Shown here piece by piece: positions 22,990 through 33,771 of a DNA stretch of 64,000 bases (the first letter of the stretch is position 1; every line of letters begins with the position of its first letter). Under the pieces are notes generated by a model. The model made no database searches. It had not been told where the DNA came from and saw only the letters and a list, made by a program, of their open reading frames with translations. The stretch is from Tetragonia tetragonoides (lineage: Eukaryota > Streptophyta > Magnoliopsida > Caryophyllales > Aizoaceae), in assembly GCA_038025085.1 (NCBI GenBank), contig CM076144.1, positions 43,435,001 through 43,499,000 of the forward strand, in the 5' to 3' direction. The translations under genes and the position numbers were made by a program.

Positions 22990-23640
22990 CTATTTGTCGG
23001 CCACATAAAAAGGACTTTTTCTCTTTGCCAATTTCCAATGGTAAATGCGTACATTATATAGTATGGATTTTATTTATAGAATCACCAAAACTCGTATGAG
23101 GCGGCCTTAAGGTGAGACCCTCACTAATAAGTATGACGTTAATTTTATATCATGCAGAGACGGTCTCACCTTAAAACGATCTCATTGGACCTAGAGGTAA
23201 TGTAAGCTAATAAGGGAGAAAAAATGGCCCTTTAACATAAAATTACTAAGGATGCCTGTTTTCCTCAAAATTTGGTAGGTAGGTGATATTACGTGGCTGC
23301 ATTAGACGTGACAAACTTCTCCGTAAATAGAGGAAAATATTTGGTTGATTCATTGGATGGGTAATTCATATTTTCTTTTTATTTATCTCTTTCCTATCTT
23401 AATTGTTAAATCTTGAAAATAGAGGAGAGATAAATTGAAAATAGAGGAGAGATATAGATACAAATGGAAGGTGGGTTGCCAAACCGCTCGATATTTGACC
23501 TTAGCGACAATCAAAAATATAACAAATACTAGCAATTTTTTATTAATTGGAATTGATTTGGTCCAACCAAATATCCTTCGAAACCGATAACACTCTATTA
23601 GAAGTGATGAGAATTTGTGTCGAACCTGAAGCGTAAATTC
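22990..23640. repeat. Segment duplicated downstream of the peptide gene at 45.8 kb
   Basis: Shared blocks are TTTTTCTCTTT...CCAATGGTAAATGC (23018-23047 and 49062-49090), GGCCCTTTAACATA...AAGGATGCCTG (23227-23255 and 49135-49168), and GATAGGTAGGTGATAT-like plus CCAAACC/CCGCTCGATAT-like blocks (23273-23630 and 56495-56720). Order and orientation are conserved; the LINE at 49351-56454 interrupts the second copy. Confidence 0.7.
23093..23187. mobile_element. Small inverted-repeat insertion
   Basis: CTTAAGGTGAGACC and GGTCTCACCTTAA form inverted arms, extended outward by ATGAG and CTCAT. It is absent from the homologous segment near 49090-49135, as expected for a MITE. Confidence 0.55.
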
Positions 23641-24614
23641 AACTTAACCTTTGTTAATTTTTTTCACCCTTATTATTTGTCTTTAAACATCATACTTCCA
23701 CCACATTACAGTCTGGAGTTGAGAGAAGTTTTATTTCATCTATCTCATGTTATATACGTGGAACAACCGTTGTCGAGGGCAATGCAGGTAATTCCCTCTC
23801 ACTCATACATGAAAAACTTAATCAAGGTTTAGTTTAGCTACCTATACCTGATTAGGTCTCTTTCACACAAATCTAACATGCAACTCAAACTTATTAAACC
23901 GAATTTGTTTAACTCTGTTGACAAAGCCAATGTTACTAATCTTGCGAGCATAACCAATGTTAGTTACTCAAATGTCTTTTCTCTCTTTGGGTGTTCAACT
24001 CTTATGTGACCTGTTTTATCACAATAATTGCAATTTTTCATTGTTCTCGCATGTTTGCTTTTGGGATCCTCCATTATCTTTTACACCCTTGCTTGTTTTT
24101 ATTGTAGTAAATTTAGAATCATTGTTCTGAAACTCCTTGGGGGTAATTAGTACCAGTAGATGTACTTGCGGTTAACTCATTATAGTTTAATGTCATGCAA
24201 AGATCAACATTTTCTTTTTTCAGCATATTAAAACCAGCTTTTAATTTACCAAAATTTAATTTTATTTCTTTGCAATCAGCTGAATCACATAAGTTGGTAT
24301 TCCGACTAGCATCATTTTCAGTTTGTAATATATTCAACTCACTATTCATGATCTTATTTTCTTTTTCAAGCTTGCAAACGGTTTGTGTCAATATAAAGAT
24401 TTCATCTTTAAAGTATTATTTCTCTTTTCTACGTCAACTTTCAAATTAGCGAATTACTTCAAATATTTCTTTATAGAAACAAAACAATCTTCAAGTTTAA
24501 TTTTTTCATCACAAAGGTTCATACAATCATTAATAAAAATGTCCAAAACATTCATCAATTATTTCTTAGTGAGCATATACATTCTTCTTTTAAGGGTCCC
24601 AAGGCTAACCTCTT

Positions 24615-26084
24615 TGTTGGGTTCCTGGTTTTGATGATAACAAACATAGTGTCCTTATCTTTGTGTGAACTAACTATAATGACAGGTTCACTTAAGGATG
24701 CAAGAAGTTGTAATGCTTAAAGCATGATTGCTCATGAAGATGCTTGGATCCTCACAAGACATGAAGACATGCAATGTAATATAGTTAAGTGCATTTGTCA
24801 TTAGTCTTTATGTACTATGCTTGACTATTTAGCAAGAGTCTAAGTTGATCATGACAAGGGAACAATGTTGTAGGACTGAGTGCACGCGTCTATGAGTATA
24901 TGGGAACATTCTCGTGAACCATGTTCTCCATGACCAGCACTGAAGCTTGAAGGAACCAAAGGGGAACAACAAGTTGAACCCTGTTGCTTCTAGCTGTGTA
25001 TCTGGACGAGTTTGCATAATATCGTATTTATTATTTCTATGAATATTTGTGTATTATCTTTCTAGATCTTCACACAAATAAATTCTTCTGAAGAAATATA
25101 AATTACTTTGGAAAAATGAATATTGTAAAATCGTGTTTGAAACAGAAAAGTATTTTATTTTGAAAAGATATTATCTTGGAAAAGTATTTTACTTAATGGC
25201 AAAGATTATATTGTTTAGGCAAGTGATTTATCTTTTAGAATATTTCTAATTATCTTTTAGAGATTATATTCTGATAAATCACTTGTTAGCTGGCTAAGAT
25301 TTTCTGTTAAAGTATTTGGACGGTTTTAATGATATAGGTTGAGTTAAGGAAATGTCTTTGATCTTTACTTAAACTCTATCCTATCTTTTGGGTAAATCTT
25401 ATCTTTTATATTCTGAAGAGATTTAACCTAGATGGACTGAGCTTCTAGACATGCCTATATAAGGCGCCTGATAGGCTCAGTTGCAGGTTAAACTTTGCGT
25501 GCATTATTGAGATTAGAATCATTTGTGCAAAGTATTAAATCGTCCAACCAGATACGTCCTTTGCTCACAAGAACAACCTTGAACCATGTTCCCTGTCCTG
25601 ATCAGTGTGAGTCTTGCTTAGATTGTTCATTGCATAATAGGTTTTTCTGTGGTCTTATTTTGCTTAGTATTGAAGCGTGTTACAGGACAAACAATCTGAA
25701 AATCTGTAATAGCTCTAACTTAGTAACAAGCGTAAGATTTCCCTCAGGTCATTGTGTGACTTGGAGGGATTGGCAACACATCAGTAACGGTGTGTGGTGT
25801 TGTTAGGGTACTATACCGTATCCTGTTTTGGCTCTGGTTATAAGAGAAGTAGTGTGACAAAATCCCAAGTAACTGGGTCGTGGTTTTTACTCCTATTGAG
25901 CCTAGGAGGTTTTCCACGTGAAAAAAGCCTTGTGTTATTTACATTCAGTCTTTTACTTTATGTTCAGTTTACTGCATAGGAACAACATCTACAATGTTGT
26001 TCTCTATATTGTTCTCAAGTCATAAAAACGCGAAAAATTAATGTCAGTGCTCTATTCACCCCACCCTCTAGAGTAACTTACACA
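24615..26084 (+). mobile_element. Solo LTR (1470 bp) with perfect 5-bp target duplication
   Basis: Begins TGTTGGGTTCCTGG and ends ACTTACACA; CTCTT flanks it on both sides (24610-24614 and 26085-26089). A TATA box (CTATATAAGG, near 25452) gives plus-strand orientation. Removing it rejoins the minus-strand copia gag relic, so it is a later insertion reduced to a solo LTR by recombination. Confidence 0.9.
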
Positions 26085-26354
26085 CTCTTCACTCTTCTTC
26101 TTGATCATTGTCATCTTCATCATATTGGGCCATCATACAACGGAAAGCATTAGAGTTAGAGTTCACCGTTGGTTACTCATCTGAATTTGAATCCACAAAT
26201 ACAGCAGCCTTTGCTTGATTATCCTTTCGAAATTTTTTATTTATGTTTTGTTGTTGTCCATTGGCTTATTCCTTGTTTTGATTTTTCAGCATTCAAAAAT
26301 TGACAATATTTGATGAAGTTACCTGATTTCATAAAAGTTACGACATGGCAAATA

Positions 26355-26607
26355 GTCCCTCTGTTTCGAAAAAATATTAACATTTGATTTATGAAGGTCA
26401 AATTTTACAAACTTTGACCATTGATTTTGAAAAAAATATAAGGATTTACAATTTAAAAATACTATCGTTGGATTCGTTTTAATTAGCACTTTCGGAAAAT
26501 CTATTTTATAGTTTATGTATTCAAATAAACACAAATATTTATGGTCAAAGTAGGACATTGAAAACAGTATAAAAGTCAATGTTAACATTTTTCAGAGATG
26601 GAGGGAG
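26355..26607. mobile_element. Stowaway-like MITE inside the copia gag relic
   Basis: Left end GTCCCTCTGTTTCG and right end AGATGGAGGGAG, flanked by TA at 26353-26354 and 26608-26609. Internal GGTCAAA/TTTGACC motifs are in mirror positions. It interrupts the gag zinc-knuckle region. Confidence 0.8.
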
Positions 26608-26882
26608 TAAGTTTTATTTGAGGAGGATGATTTACCTTTGTCTTGGCTTTCCTTTCTGGCCATAGATTTTGTATCACAGATAAGGTTTTGCTATCTTTTG
26701 CACAAACAAGAAAAATTCTTCATCATCTTGATCAAATCCTTCATCTTCATCGGCTTTCTTTCTGACAGATTCTTACATTGATTCTCAAGTTTTATTGCAT
26801 ATGTCAACAAGGATCTGATCAGCGGCTCTTCCATGGTGAAAGTGCTAAAGTCCTTTGTTTCTTGGATAGATGTAACCAACGC

Positions 26883-26895
26883 ATATATATATATA
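26883..26895. repeat. (TA)n tract, left border of composite element 1
   Basis: Short TA microsatellite at the point where the copia gag homology stops. Confidence 0.8.
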
Positions 26896-26939
26896 GAGTT
26901 TAATTTGCTGTTGTTCATCTAAGAAATTCAATTACAAAC

Positions 26940-27121
26940 CGTCATTTTCACTCGCTCGTTTCTCTCTCCTCATCCCCTGTCTCCCTCTCATCCTCTCCGC
27001 CTCTCTTTCTCTCTCATCAGCTCCCTCACTCTCTCTCTCCTCTCTCTCACCTCTCATGCCGGCAACCCAGCTTTCTCTTTCCTGGTCGCCGAACCTAGCT
27101 CTTTCTCTCACCTCTTCTCCA

Positions 27122-27159
<38 letters not shown>

Positions 27160-27185
27160 TCCCATCACTCTCTCCTCTGATCTCT
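26940..27185. repeat. (CT)n-rich leader-like tract
   Basis: Long CT runs (pure CT at about 27127-27152) between the (TA)n border and GCCATTAATGGCGAG. Similar GA-rich DNA lies near 33150-33215 and 44135-44195 in inverted position. Looks like plant 5'-UTR DNA. Confidence 0.6.
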
Positions 27186-27600
27186 GACTACCGCCATTAA
27201 TGGCGAGCTCATTTTCAGAGACCTTGAGCTCCGGCGAATTTGATTCATGCTCCGGCCACCTCAACCGAGCCAATTGTCCATTGCAGGGAGCATCTGAGAC
27301 GTCATTTCCAGCTCGACATTATGATTTCGAAGGTTGCTTTTCAAGATTTCGACGGTGACTTTGAAGAATCAAGGTTTAATTTTATTTTAGACTTTAAGCA
27401 TGTTTTGATCTCCCACTGTTGTGAATTTTTGTTTCAATTCTAGATCATCTGTTTATTTACCCAAATTTGTAATTTGGTTTGTTCTTTACTTTACTACGAT
27501 TTTTGTTTTATATTAGTTCAGTTTGATGTTAGTTTGTTGATTTTGTGTGATTTTACAAGTGACCAAATGTAGTTTAATACCATTGACATACACCTGAATT

Positions 27601-27755
27601 TGTGTACCTTTTCATATTATGTTAGGACCTTTGATATATTTTTAGTGTACCTTTGATATTGTTTGGAGTGTACCTTTGATATAATGTTAGTGTACCTTTG
27701 ATATTGTTGGAGTGTACCTTTGATATAATGTTAGTGTACCTTTGATATACTTTGG
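27601..27755 (+). repeat. GTACCTTTGAT array I
   Basis: About seven copies of GTACCTTTGATAT or close variants, spaced 20-25 bases. Forward orientation, about 710 bases from the left border of element 1. Confidence 0.85.
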
Positions 27756-28488
27756 TATGATTCCATGATAAGCGTAACTCAAGTGGTCTCTCACATAAAT
27801 TAATTATCTTTGCACCAACAACCTTGAGGTCTTCTTTTGCAAATGGCTGAATCGTAGCTTAGCTTAGCTCAAGTATTCTCTCTCTTTTTATTTATGGGTT
27901 TTCTGAGTGCCTGAAGTCGGATTAATTCTAGATGCCCAAACTTGCCTCTAATCTTAGGGATTCTGTATCTCTCAACTAAAGATATTAAATGGAAAGGTAC
28001 ATGATATGTATCTCAAAGGGCTGACCTTATTGAAGAATTTATCAATCTGGTTATGGGATGATTGAGTTGCCAGTGAATATCGGCCAACTGTGTTGTTTCA
28101 CTGATTTTTTATACATTGCAAGTTAGTGGGTTTTTCTGATTTTCTGTCATTACTTGTTTAATGAACCTATGACTTTTGGTAGTTGTGTTACTCTTTGTGG
28201 AAATCAGTCACATCCTTTAGCATGTCACTTTATATATTTACCTCTTAGTTATCTGTTTGTGTGAAGCATGATAGTACCACTGTTGCTCTTAGGTTTATGT
28301 AGTTCTGTAGAGGGGCCTCAAGTTGTATGTATGAGTAAATCCTATTCTAGAATCTAGATAGCCACCTGTTCCTTCAGACTTCAGGGTATGGGCAATAATC
28401 CCGATTTGGAGTTGATTGCCAATGGAACATTTCAGCTTGCTGTGCTTCACAAACTTCAATCTTTCTCCCTTCTCACGTCTTCTTCCAG
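27756..28488. other. Element 1 interior without recognised gene
   Basis: No protein homology recognised. Likely introns or flanks of captured host DNA preceding the TBC exon. Confidence 0.3.
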
Positions 28489-28752
28489 CACAGACATGGT
28501 CCTGGCCAGGGATCTCTCTACAATGTTCTGAAAACTTATTATGTGTATGACAGATATTTGGATATGTTCAGGTTTGTTATGTTCTATTATGTCTTTCAAG
28601 TTCTACAAATACCATTGAGCAATGCTGCCAATGACTTGCCATTGTTTGAATTACAGGGAATGGTGGTCATAGCTGGTTTACTGCTTCTTTATATGAATGA
28701 GGAAGATGCATTTTGGTTGTTGGTTGCCTTGCTTAAAGGAGCTGTCATGAAG
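28489..28752 (+). pseudogene. Captured TBC-domain (RabGAP) gene fragment with intron
   Basis: Exon 28489-28571 reads HRHGPGQGSLYNVLKTYYVY and begins after a good acceptor (TTCTTCCAG). A GT...AG intron (28572-28656) follows. The next exon from 28657 reads GMVVIAGLLLLYMNEEDAFW, then LLVALLKGAV. This is the middle of a plant TBC domain, which activates Rab GTPase hydrolysis. A small indel near 28550 breaks the expected YDRD(I/V)GYVQ. The retained intron shows capture at DNA level. Flanking TBC exons are absent, so this is a fragment. Confidence 0.8.
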
Positions 28753-29095
28753 ATAGCTCATCTGAGACTGAGACTGAGACTGGGACAATCAAATGCACCT
28801 TTGAGGGTTGTGAGCACTGAACACTCATTTATCATGGTCAATTTTACATGTGTTACCGCTTATATTTATTTTATTTATTTTGGAGTCATTGTAAGGTTTG
28901 GATGTGCTCAGAGCAACCACATTTTCTGATTAATTCTTTCTCTGATAAACAGAAATCAGATCATCTTCAGCAGCATGTATAGGCAGTGCATCTCAACTTC
29001 AGGCCCTTTGTAAATTTCTTCTTGTGGTATGGGATTTGCTTTCAAATTGCAGTGATTATTGAAATCCTTAATGCATTAAAATATTAATTTCTTAA

Positions 29096-29166
29096 AGCCT
29101 ATTAGCTCAATTGGTAGAGCAATGTGCCTTTGCACATGGAATGTGGGTTCAAATCCCACATAGGCT
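29096..29166 (+). other. tRNA-like cassette T1
   Basis: 71 bases fold as a cloverleaf: acceptor AGCCTAT/ATAGGCT, D stem GCTC/GAGC, a central hairpin ATGTG-CCTTTG-CACAT, and T stem TGTGGG/CCCACA around TTCAAAT. The A box (TAGCTCAATTGG) and B box (GGTTCAAATCC) match pol III internal promoters. The central loop has six bases, not the seven of a normal anticodon loop. Confidence 0.75.
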
Positions 29167-29187
29167 ATATGACACAAGACATAAATA

Positions 29188-29342
29188 TCATGTACCTTTG
29201 TCTTCTGTATCATGTACCTTTGTCTTACCTATCATGTACCTTTGCCTTATGTATCACGTACCTTTGGCTTACCTATCATGTACCTTTGCCTTATGTATCA
29301 CGTACCTTTGCCTTACCTATAATGTACCTTTGTCTTTTGTAT
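29188..29342 (+). repeat. GTACCTTTG array II, 22-bp period
   Basis: Seven nearly exact 22-bp units of the type TCATGTACCTTTGTCTTATG plus TA, alternating between ...ATGTA and ...ACCTA endings. Starts 22 bases after cassette T1. Confidence 0.9.
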
Positions 29343-29539
29343 CTGGCACAAGTAAGCAAGCAGAAGGCACTATTGGTTACATGTGTGTTCTTTTTCTTTT
29401 GTTGGTAAAAATCAGATTGATCAGACAAACTATATGTGAACATACTAAGGGAGGGAAGAGGATAAAAGAAAAAAGTTCACCTTCTAGGAAGGGTAATAGA
29501 TTACCCATCCAAAACTTCCCAAGCCTCAATTGAACTAAC

Positions 29540-30140
29540 AGATGACATTGTGGAATGTAAAAACAGTTCATCTTTGCTGGACATCTTCTCAGGCAAGGTA
29601 TGCTCAAATTTTGGTCTTTATCTCCCATTTGATTTGTTTAAACACTACCTCAGGTGATGTGTTTTGAAATAATCTTCTGTTTCTTTCAATCCAAGTATGA
29701 TTAACCATAGCAGCAGTACAAGCATACAACACCATTTTTTTCAACTTACACTAGTTTTTTCTTGTTTTTACGCAACATTGTCATTCTTCAAAGACATGGC
29801 ATTCTAGAACATCCAACCCATTGGCAGAGCAATTGCTTGAGGTTTTGAGACCAAGAGCATTCGAAAAACAAGTGTTTTATTTGCTCTTGTTTGTCACAGA
29901 TAACACAATGAGGGTACTGATCAACCTATCTTTAGTCAATATTCTTCTCAAAGATAACTAACAGGAGCACAAATTAATTTTTAGGCACATTATCTTTCCC
30001 CCAAATAACATGAGAAACTTCCATTTCAGGGAGTTTCTTATGGAGCCATTTATAGTCTGCAGCTATAGAGAATTTTCTCCCCTGTAATACCCAAGAAACC
30101 TGTTGAGAAAAGGAGTTTCCAAGCCACCTATACTGTCATT
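29540..30140 (-). pseudogene. LINE ORF2 zf-RVT fragment
   Basis: The minus strand, with several stops, reads EMEVSHVIWGKDNVP, then PHCVICDKQEQIKHLFFEC (a CX2C...HX4C zf-RVT knuckle) and SWSQNLKQLLCQW. This is the segment after reverse transcriptase in plant L1 elements. Short and heavily decayed. Confidence 0.65.
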
Positions 30141-30315
30141 TACTTCTACTTGTTCAATTATATATGACACAAGTAAACAAGTAGAAGTAGATCATATTCA
30201 GTGAAATAGGCAATCCATGCATGCATTATATAATCGGTCTATGCTGTCATTTGCTTCTAACCCTAAAAGGATAATTTATGAAATTATAAAATTACACTTG
30301 AATTACAAAGTATGC

Positions 30316-30387
30316 AGCCCATGTGGGATTTGAACCCACATCCATTATACAATAGCACAATTGCTCTACCACTTGAGCTAATGGGCT
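30316..30387 (-). other. tRNA-like cassette T2
   Basis: Minus strand: acceptor AGCCCAT/ATGGGCT, D stem GCTC/GAGC, hairpin ATTGTG...TATAAT, T stem TGTGGG/CCCACA around TTCAAAT. Compared with T1, both bases of one acceptor pair have changed (T-A to C-G), so pairing is kept. Confidence 0.75.
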
Positions 30388-31039
30388 TATGAGTAAGTCA
30401 CATACTAAAGAAATAAATAAGAATTGTTTACGGAACCACCAAAACCTTTCAAGTGAGAGTAGTCCAATGCTTTCGTTCACCAATCGATGTATATAAATGA
30501 GCAGAAGCTAGAGATTTATAGTCTCTGATGTTATTTTGTTGCTCGAAGGCCACGAACTACAGCTACAATGGAGCCCAACTCAGCCATACTAAAGGTACAC
30601 ATTAGTTAAGGTACTCGTCACTACAGCTACAACTACCTAGACACAAATGCAACACCTACAACCCCCTTGACACAAACGCCAAAAAAAAAAAAAAAAGAGG
30701 ATGGCAGGATCTGTGGCAAGCTCTATAAATGTATAAGCATGACGCAGTCTCAAACTCTCAACCTTATATAAAACAAGATAAGATGAATCTAAACCTTAGA
30801 CAACATAAGAACTTAAGATGTACTGCAACATTAAAGTCTAGCGTACTGAGCATATAACATAAGAAATTTGGAGATCTAAGCTGAAGTGAACCTGAGCAAG
30901 CTTGCTGCTTGAGTATCCTACTAAGCTTGTAAATTTCCTCCTCCCCACCATAACATTCGTATCTTCAAGGTCCACAAATTCCAACATAGTGCATCTACAC
31001 ACACAAAAATGCATACAGTGAGCTTATGCAACAGCTCCT

Positions 31040-31090
31040 ACAACATCCACGCGCAATCGCACATTGCTCTATCAATTGAGCTAACAGGCT
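31040..31090 (-). other. tRNA-like cassette T3, degenerate
   Basis: Minus strand begins AGCCTGTTAGCTCAATTGAT, then AGAGC and a hairpin AATGTGCGATTGCGCGT. The T arm and 3' acceptor are lost. Confidence 0.55.
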
Positions 31091-31189
31091 AGCAAACAAA
31101 GACTAAAATCAACCAAAGTCAAAACAGAAGCGCACAACAAATTCTGATCTTAACACAAAACAAAAAATCTAATCTACCAAGTGTACGCT

Positions 31190-31291
31190 TTAGTACCTTC
31201 GTCTTAAAGATAATGTACCTTTGACATATACAATATGTACCTTTGGCTTACAGTAAATGTACCTTAGGCTTATAGTAAATGTACCTTTGAT
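31190..31291 (+). repeat. GTACCTTTG array III
   Basis: Five degenerate units (for example AATGTACCTTTGACATATAC), about 20-22 bases apart, forward orientation, about 100 bases from cassette T3. Confidence 0.8.
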
Positions 31292-31620
31292 ATTTGTGCC
31301 CCACGTTAGAGCCCATTCTACTAAACAAACAACGAGATTTGTGTCCCACGTTGAGTCCATTCTACTAAACAAACACTGTCATCATGAAAGAAATTTTGCA
31401 TATGGACTTTGCTTGAGTAAATTTCAAACTAGGTGAACTTTGGGAAAATGCTAATCTGAGTATCATCAACTAATAAATGCCCAAAAAAATATGGGTACAA
31501 ACTTTCCTCCAAACCCTCCTCACCCTTCTGCATATGAATGAAAATCAGGCATTCTAAAACATTTTGACAACCTGAACTAACTTCTTTCGAATATTAGTCT
31601 ACTTAGTCAGCCCTACAGCT

Positions 31621-31881
31621 CTAACATAATAAGAATCTAAAAGAAGCTAACTCTCCTACAGTCATATCTGTCTTTGGATCTCTGTCTCTCGACCTATAGC
31701 ATTTGTTGGAGGATAACTTGTTGACTAACTCGCTAGGACTAGGAGCTGAATTCCATGAAAACGTTCCTGAGTTTGACATTGAAGAAGGCAAATTGAATGG
31801 AAGGCCAAGCAATGATTTGATGACGCTATTCAACTGCTGATTTTGGACTTTCCTTAGGCCTAACTGATCTTGTGCTTGCAT
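31621..31881 (-). pseudogene. Unidentified captured coding fragment
   Basis: An 86-codon minus-strand frame (GLRKVQNQQLNSVIKSLLGL, SPSELVNKLSSNKCYRSRDR, MTVGELASFRFLL). It looks like protein rather than composition bias, but I do not recognise the family. It has the same orientation as the RRM fragment at 32628-32809 and could belong to the same captured gene. Confidence 0.35.
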
Positions 31882-32214
31882 ATTTTGAGCTAAACTGATA
31901 TGGAAGCCAATAAACTATTGTTGTGACACACCAAAGTCGATATTGTCAGTGACTTATTAGCAACATCTGCTGTTAAATTAATAGGGGAGGGATTTAGGAA
32001 CATGGAAGATACTTCTTCTGTTGTTCTTGGGATTCCAACATGGTTGGAAAGATAAAGTTAGTTGATATGTCAGTGAGCTAGGCAGGAATCGCTGATACTT
32101 TAGAAGCTCCCAATTTGAGTCTAACCAAACCCCAGAAGAAAGCCACAACCTTTATCCAACTATTAGGGTAGGTACATCAATGTCAGGATACGGAACTATT
32201 AGGAACAAAGGTAC

Positions 32215-32505
32215 CCAGGATTCCAGGACAGAAGCCAACAACTAACCAAAGATAATTTGAAGAGACAAAATCACTAACATCACTTGAATTACTATAAAAA
32301 CATCAAAGGTACATTAAAATCGTACCAAAGGTACATACAAACAATATCATGGGATTATAGCAAAAGTATACCAATGGGAACCTGAAACAATATCAAAACT
32401 CAAAAGGTACAACGAGATTATACCAAAGGTACAACGAGATTATACCAAAGGTACACTTAAACAATATAAAAGGTACAATAAGATTATATCAAAGGTACAC
32501 TTAAA
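32215..32505 (-). repeat. GTACCTTTG array IV (inverted)
   Basis: CAAAGGTAC is repeated about ten times with irregular spacing (for example ATACCAAAGGTACAACGAGA twice in a row). Opposite orientation to array I, about 870 bases from the right border. Confidence 0.85.
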
Positions 32506-32627
32506 AAATATAGATACTCATTAGCCCAAAACATAAAATTTGATAACCTAAGCAAAGAAACCCCTACCATTATAATGAACATCGCTAAAATCCAACAAAA
32601 TAAAATTACCCATAACATAAAAGTTTA

Positions 32628-32809
32628 ATGAAATTGGTAAAAGATATGAGTTACCATGCTGAAGACCTTGGCAAGCGAATTACCGAAAGTTGGGATGAAG
32701 TTAATATAAGCAAAGCTACGACCTTTGGTTCTGATAATATCGACTGCCTCAATGGAACCCAGATTAGAAAAGGTCTTGCGGAGATCGTCTTCTGTCACTC
32801 TCTCTCCTC
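32628..32809 (-). pseudogene. Captured RRM-domain fragment
   Basis: The minus strand reads VTEDDLRKTFSNLGSIEAVD, then IIRTKGRSFAYINF (the RNP1 core) and SLAKVF. This is the N-terminal part of an RNA-recognition motif close to plant nucleolar/ROS3-type RRM proteins, as I recall them. RRMs bind single-stranded RNA through the aromatic residues of RNP1. The frame ends in a stop shortly after, so only a fragment is present. Confidence 0.65.
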
Positions 32810-32882
32810 ATCAATAGGCCTAGATTAAATCTGAATTATTAAAATCTAAGTAACCTAAATCTAGGTCCAGAGAAAATAAAGA

Positions 32883-33098
32883 TTACAAATTAAGAAATAC
32901 CTCTGAAGGCCGAAATTTTAAGCTTTGAACATTGCCTTCTGAAATTGAGCTGCACAATCTTCCAATATATCTATTGAGTTTCAAATCTTCCAGATCGGGC
33001 TCAAAATTCAAATGTTCCATGCCTCGTCGGAGAAATGAAGCTCGGCGTCGGAGATTATGATCAACCACAAAAAATGTGACCTCTGACTGTGTATACAC
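32883..33098 (-). pseudogene. Exon-like ORF at right end of element 1
   Basis: 71 codons after a GA/CT-rich leader (NLRRRASFLRRGMEHLNFEP, LEDLKLNRYIGRLCSSISEG), with a donor-like GGTATTTC near its end. Not recognised. Leader plus start plus donor suggests the first exon of a captured or chimeric transcript. Confidence 0.3.
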
Positions 33099-33374
33099 TC
33101 ACGAACTCAAGGTCGCCATCAATGGCAATTTTTGAGGTTGCAAGAGAGAGGGGGGTCTAGACGAGAGAGACCGAGAGGAGAGAGAATGAGCTGGAAGGAA
33201 GAAAGAGAGAGTGGTTTAAACGGAAATGAAGCCAATTGAGAAATCTAGAGGTTTATTACTGCGAGGAAAAAGACGACCATGCCCTCTAGTTTTAGGTTAA
33301 TGACGAGCGTGTCCTATCTCGAGAATCTAACGGTGGTATCTTACATAACTACTGATCTCACCAGATCCCGACCC

Positions 33375-33396
33375 TATATATATATATATATATATA
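33375..33396. repeat. (TA)n tract between composite elements 1 and 2
   Basis: Pure TA run. The outward sequences start GGGTCGGGATCTGGTGAG (minus) and AGGATCAAATACAAACC (plus), a terminus style common beside TA tracts in plants. Confidence 0.85.
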
Positions 33397-33555
33397 GGAT
33401 CAAATACAAACCCTTCTTAGTATATAAACCCTTTCGTTTATATACCTGTAAAATAATAGTAGTATCTCAGATCTTGTGTCATTCACTATTTCACATTATC
33501 CATATAACAAGTGTTGTATTTTCAAAAGCCCAATAGTATGTATTATTATACAAAA

Positions 33556-33583
33556 ACTTGTGTGGACTTAGTCTATGGTGGAC
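33556..33583. repeat. Single arm of the 15146-15262 inverted-repeat element
   Basis: ACTTGTGTGGACTTAGTC, then TATGGTGGAC, matches the left arm at 15146-15173. No partner arm nearby. Confidence 0.6.
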
Positions 33584-33589
33584 CAATAT

Positions 33590-33765
33590 TTGGAGTCACT
33601 CCCTACTTTAGCTGAAGCCACCCTCCTACTTCACCTGGAGCCACCCCCCTCTGAAAGTGGAGTCACCTATACTTCACCTAGAGCCACCCCTCAAATTTAT
33701 ACTTGGCACCACCCCTACTTCACCTGGAGCCACCCCCTACTTTACCTGAAGCCATCCCTTACTTC
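33590..33765 (+). repeat. GAGCCACCCC array, first block
   Basis: About ten units with core GAGCCACCC or GAAGCCACCC followed by TACTTCACCT, period about 20-30 bases. Confidence 0.8.
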
Positions 33766-33771
33766 AAAGTT

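Larger units (their letters stand above)
24000..26918 (-). pseudogene. Ty1/copia gag relic, split by a solo LTR and a MITE
   Basis: Minus-strand pieces in order are: 26918-26640 (SIQETKDFSTFTMEEPLIRS, LLTYAIKLENQCKNL, a UBN2-type gag domain); a MITE; 26340-26090 (GNFIKYCQFLNAEKSK, then FVDSNSDE and MMAQYDEDD, the knuckle and acidic region); a solo LTR; and 24640-24000 (a coiled coil with TVCKLEKENKIMNSELNILQ, then CNYCDKTGHI, a second zinc knuckle). This matches gag of the SIRE/Maximus-type copia branch. The 5' end is cut at the (TA)n tract at 26883. Many stops and frameshifts are present. Confidence 0.75.
26896..33374. mobile_element. Composite element 1, bounded by (TA)n, with gene fragments and tRNA-like cassettes
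   Basis: Both borders are TA microsatellites (26883-26895 and 33375-33396). Inside each border lies a pyrimidine-rich, leader-like stretch pointing inward, including a similar GCCATTAATGGCGA (27194) and, inverted, GCCATTGATGGCGA (33112). GTACCTTTG arrays point inward on the left (27601-27755) and on the right (32215-32505, inverted). It carries TBC and RRM gene fragments, a LINE fragment and tRNA-like cassettes. Pack-MULE-type or TA-repeat-targeting (Micron/TAFT-like) elements are the closest known comparison. No transposase was seen, so the class is unproven. Confidence 0.5.

Noticed and set aside
26932..27273. Arg/Glu-rich minus-strand frame
   Set aside because: Translation of the CT/GA-rich leader tract; no domain.
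28543..28929. The 128-codon frame as an intact gene
   Set aside because: Reads through the intron and past the captured TBC exon into unrelated sequence.
29111..29533. Tyr/Cys/Leu repeat protein over array II
   Set aside because: The 22-bp unit is not a multiple of three, so each unit is read in a different frame; not a maintained protein.
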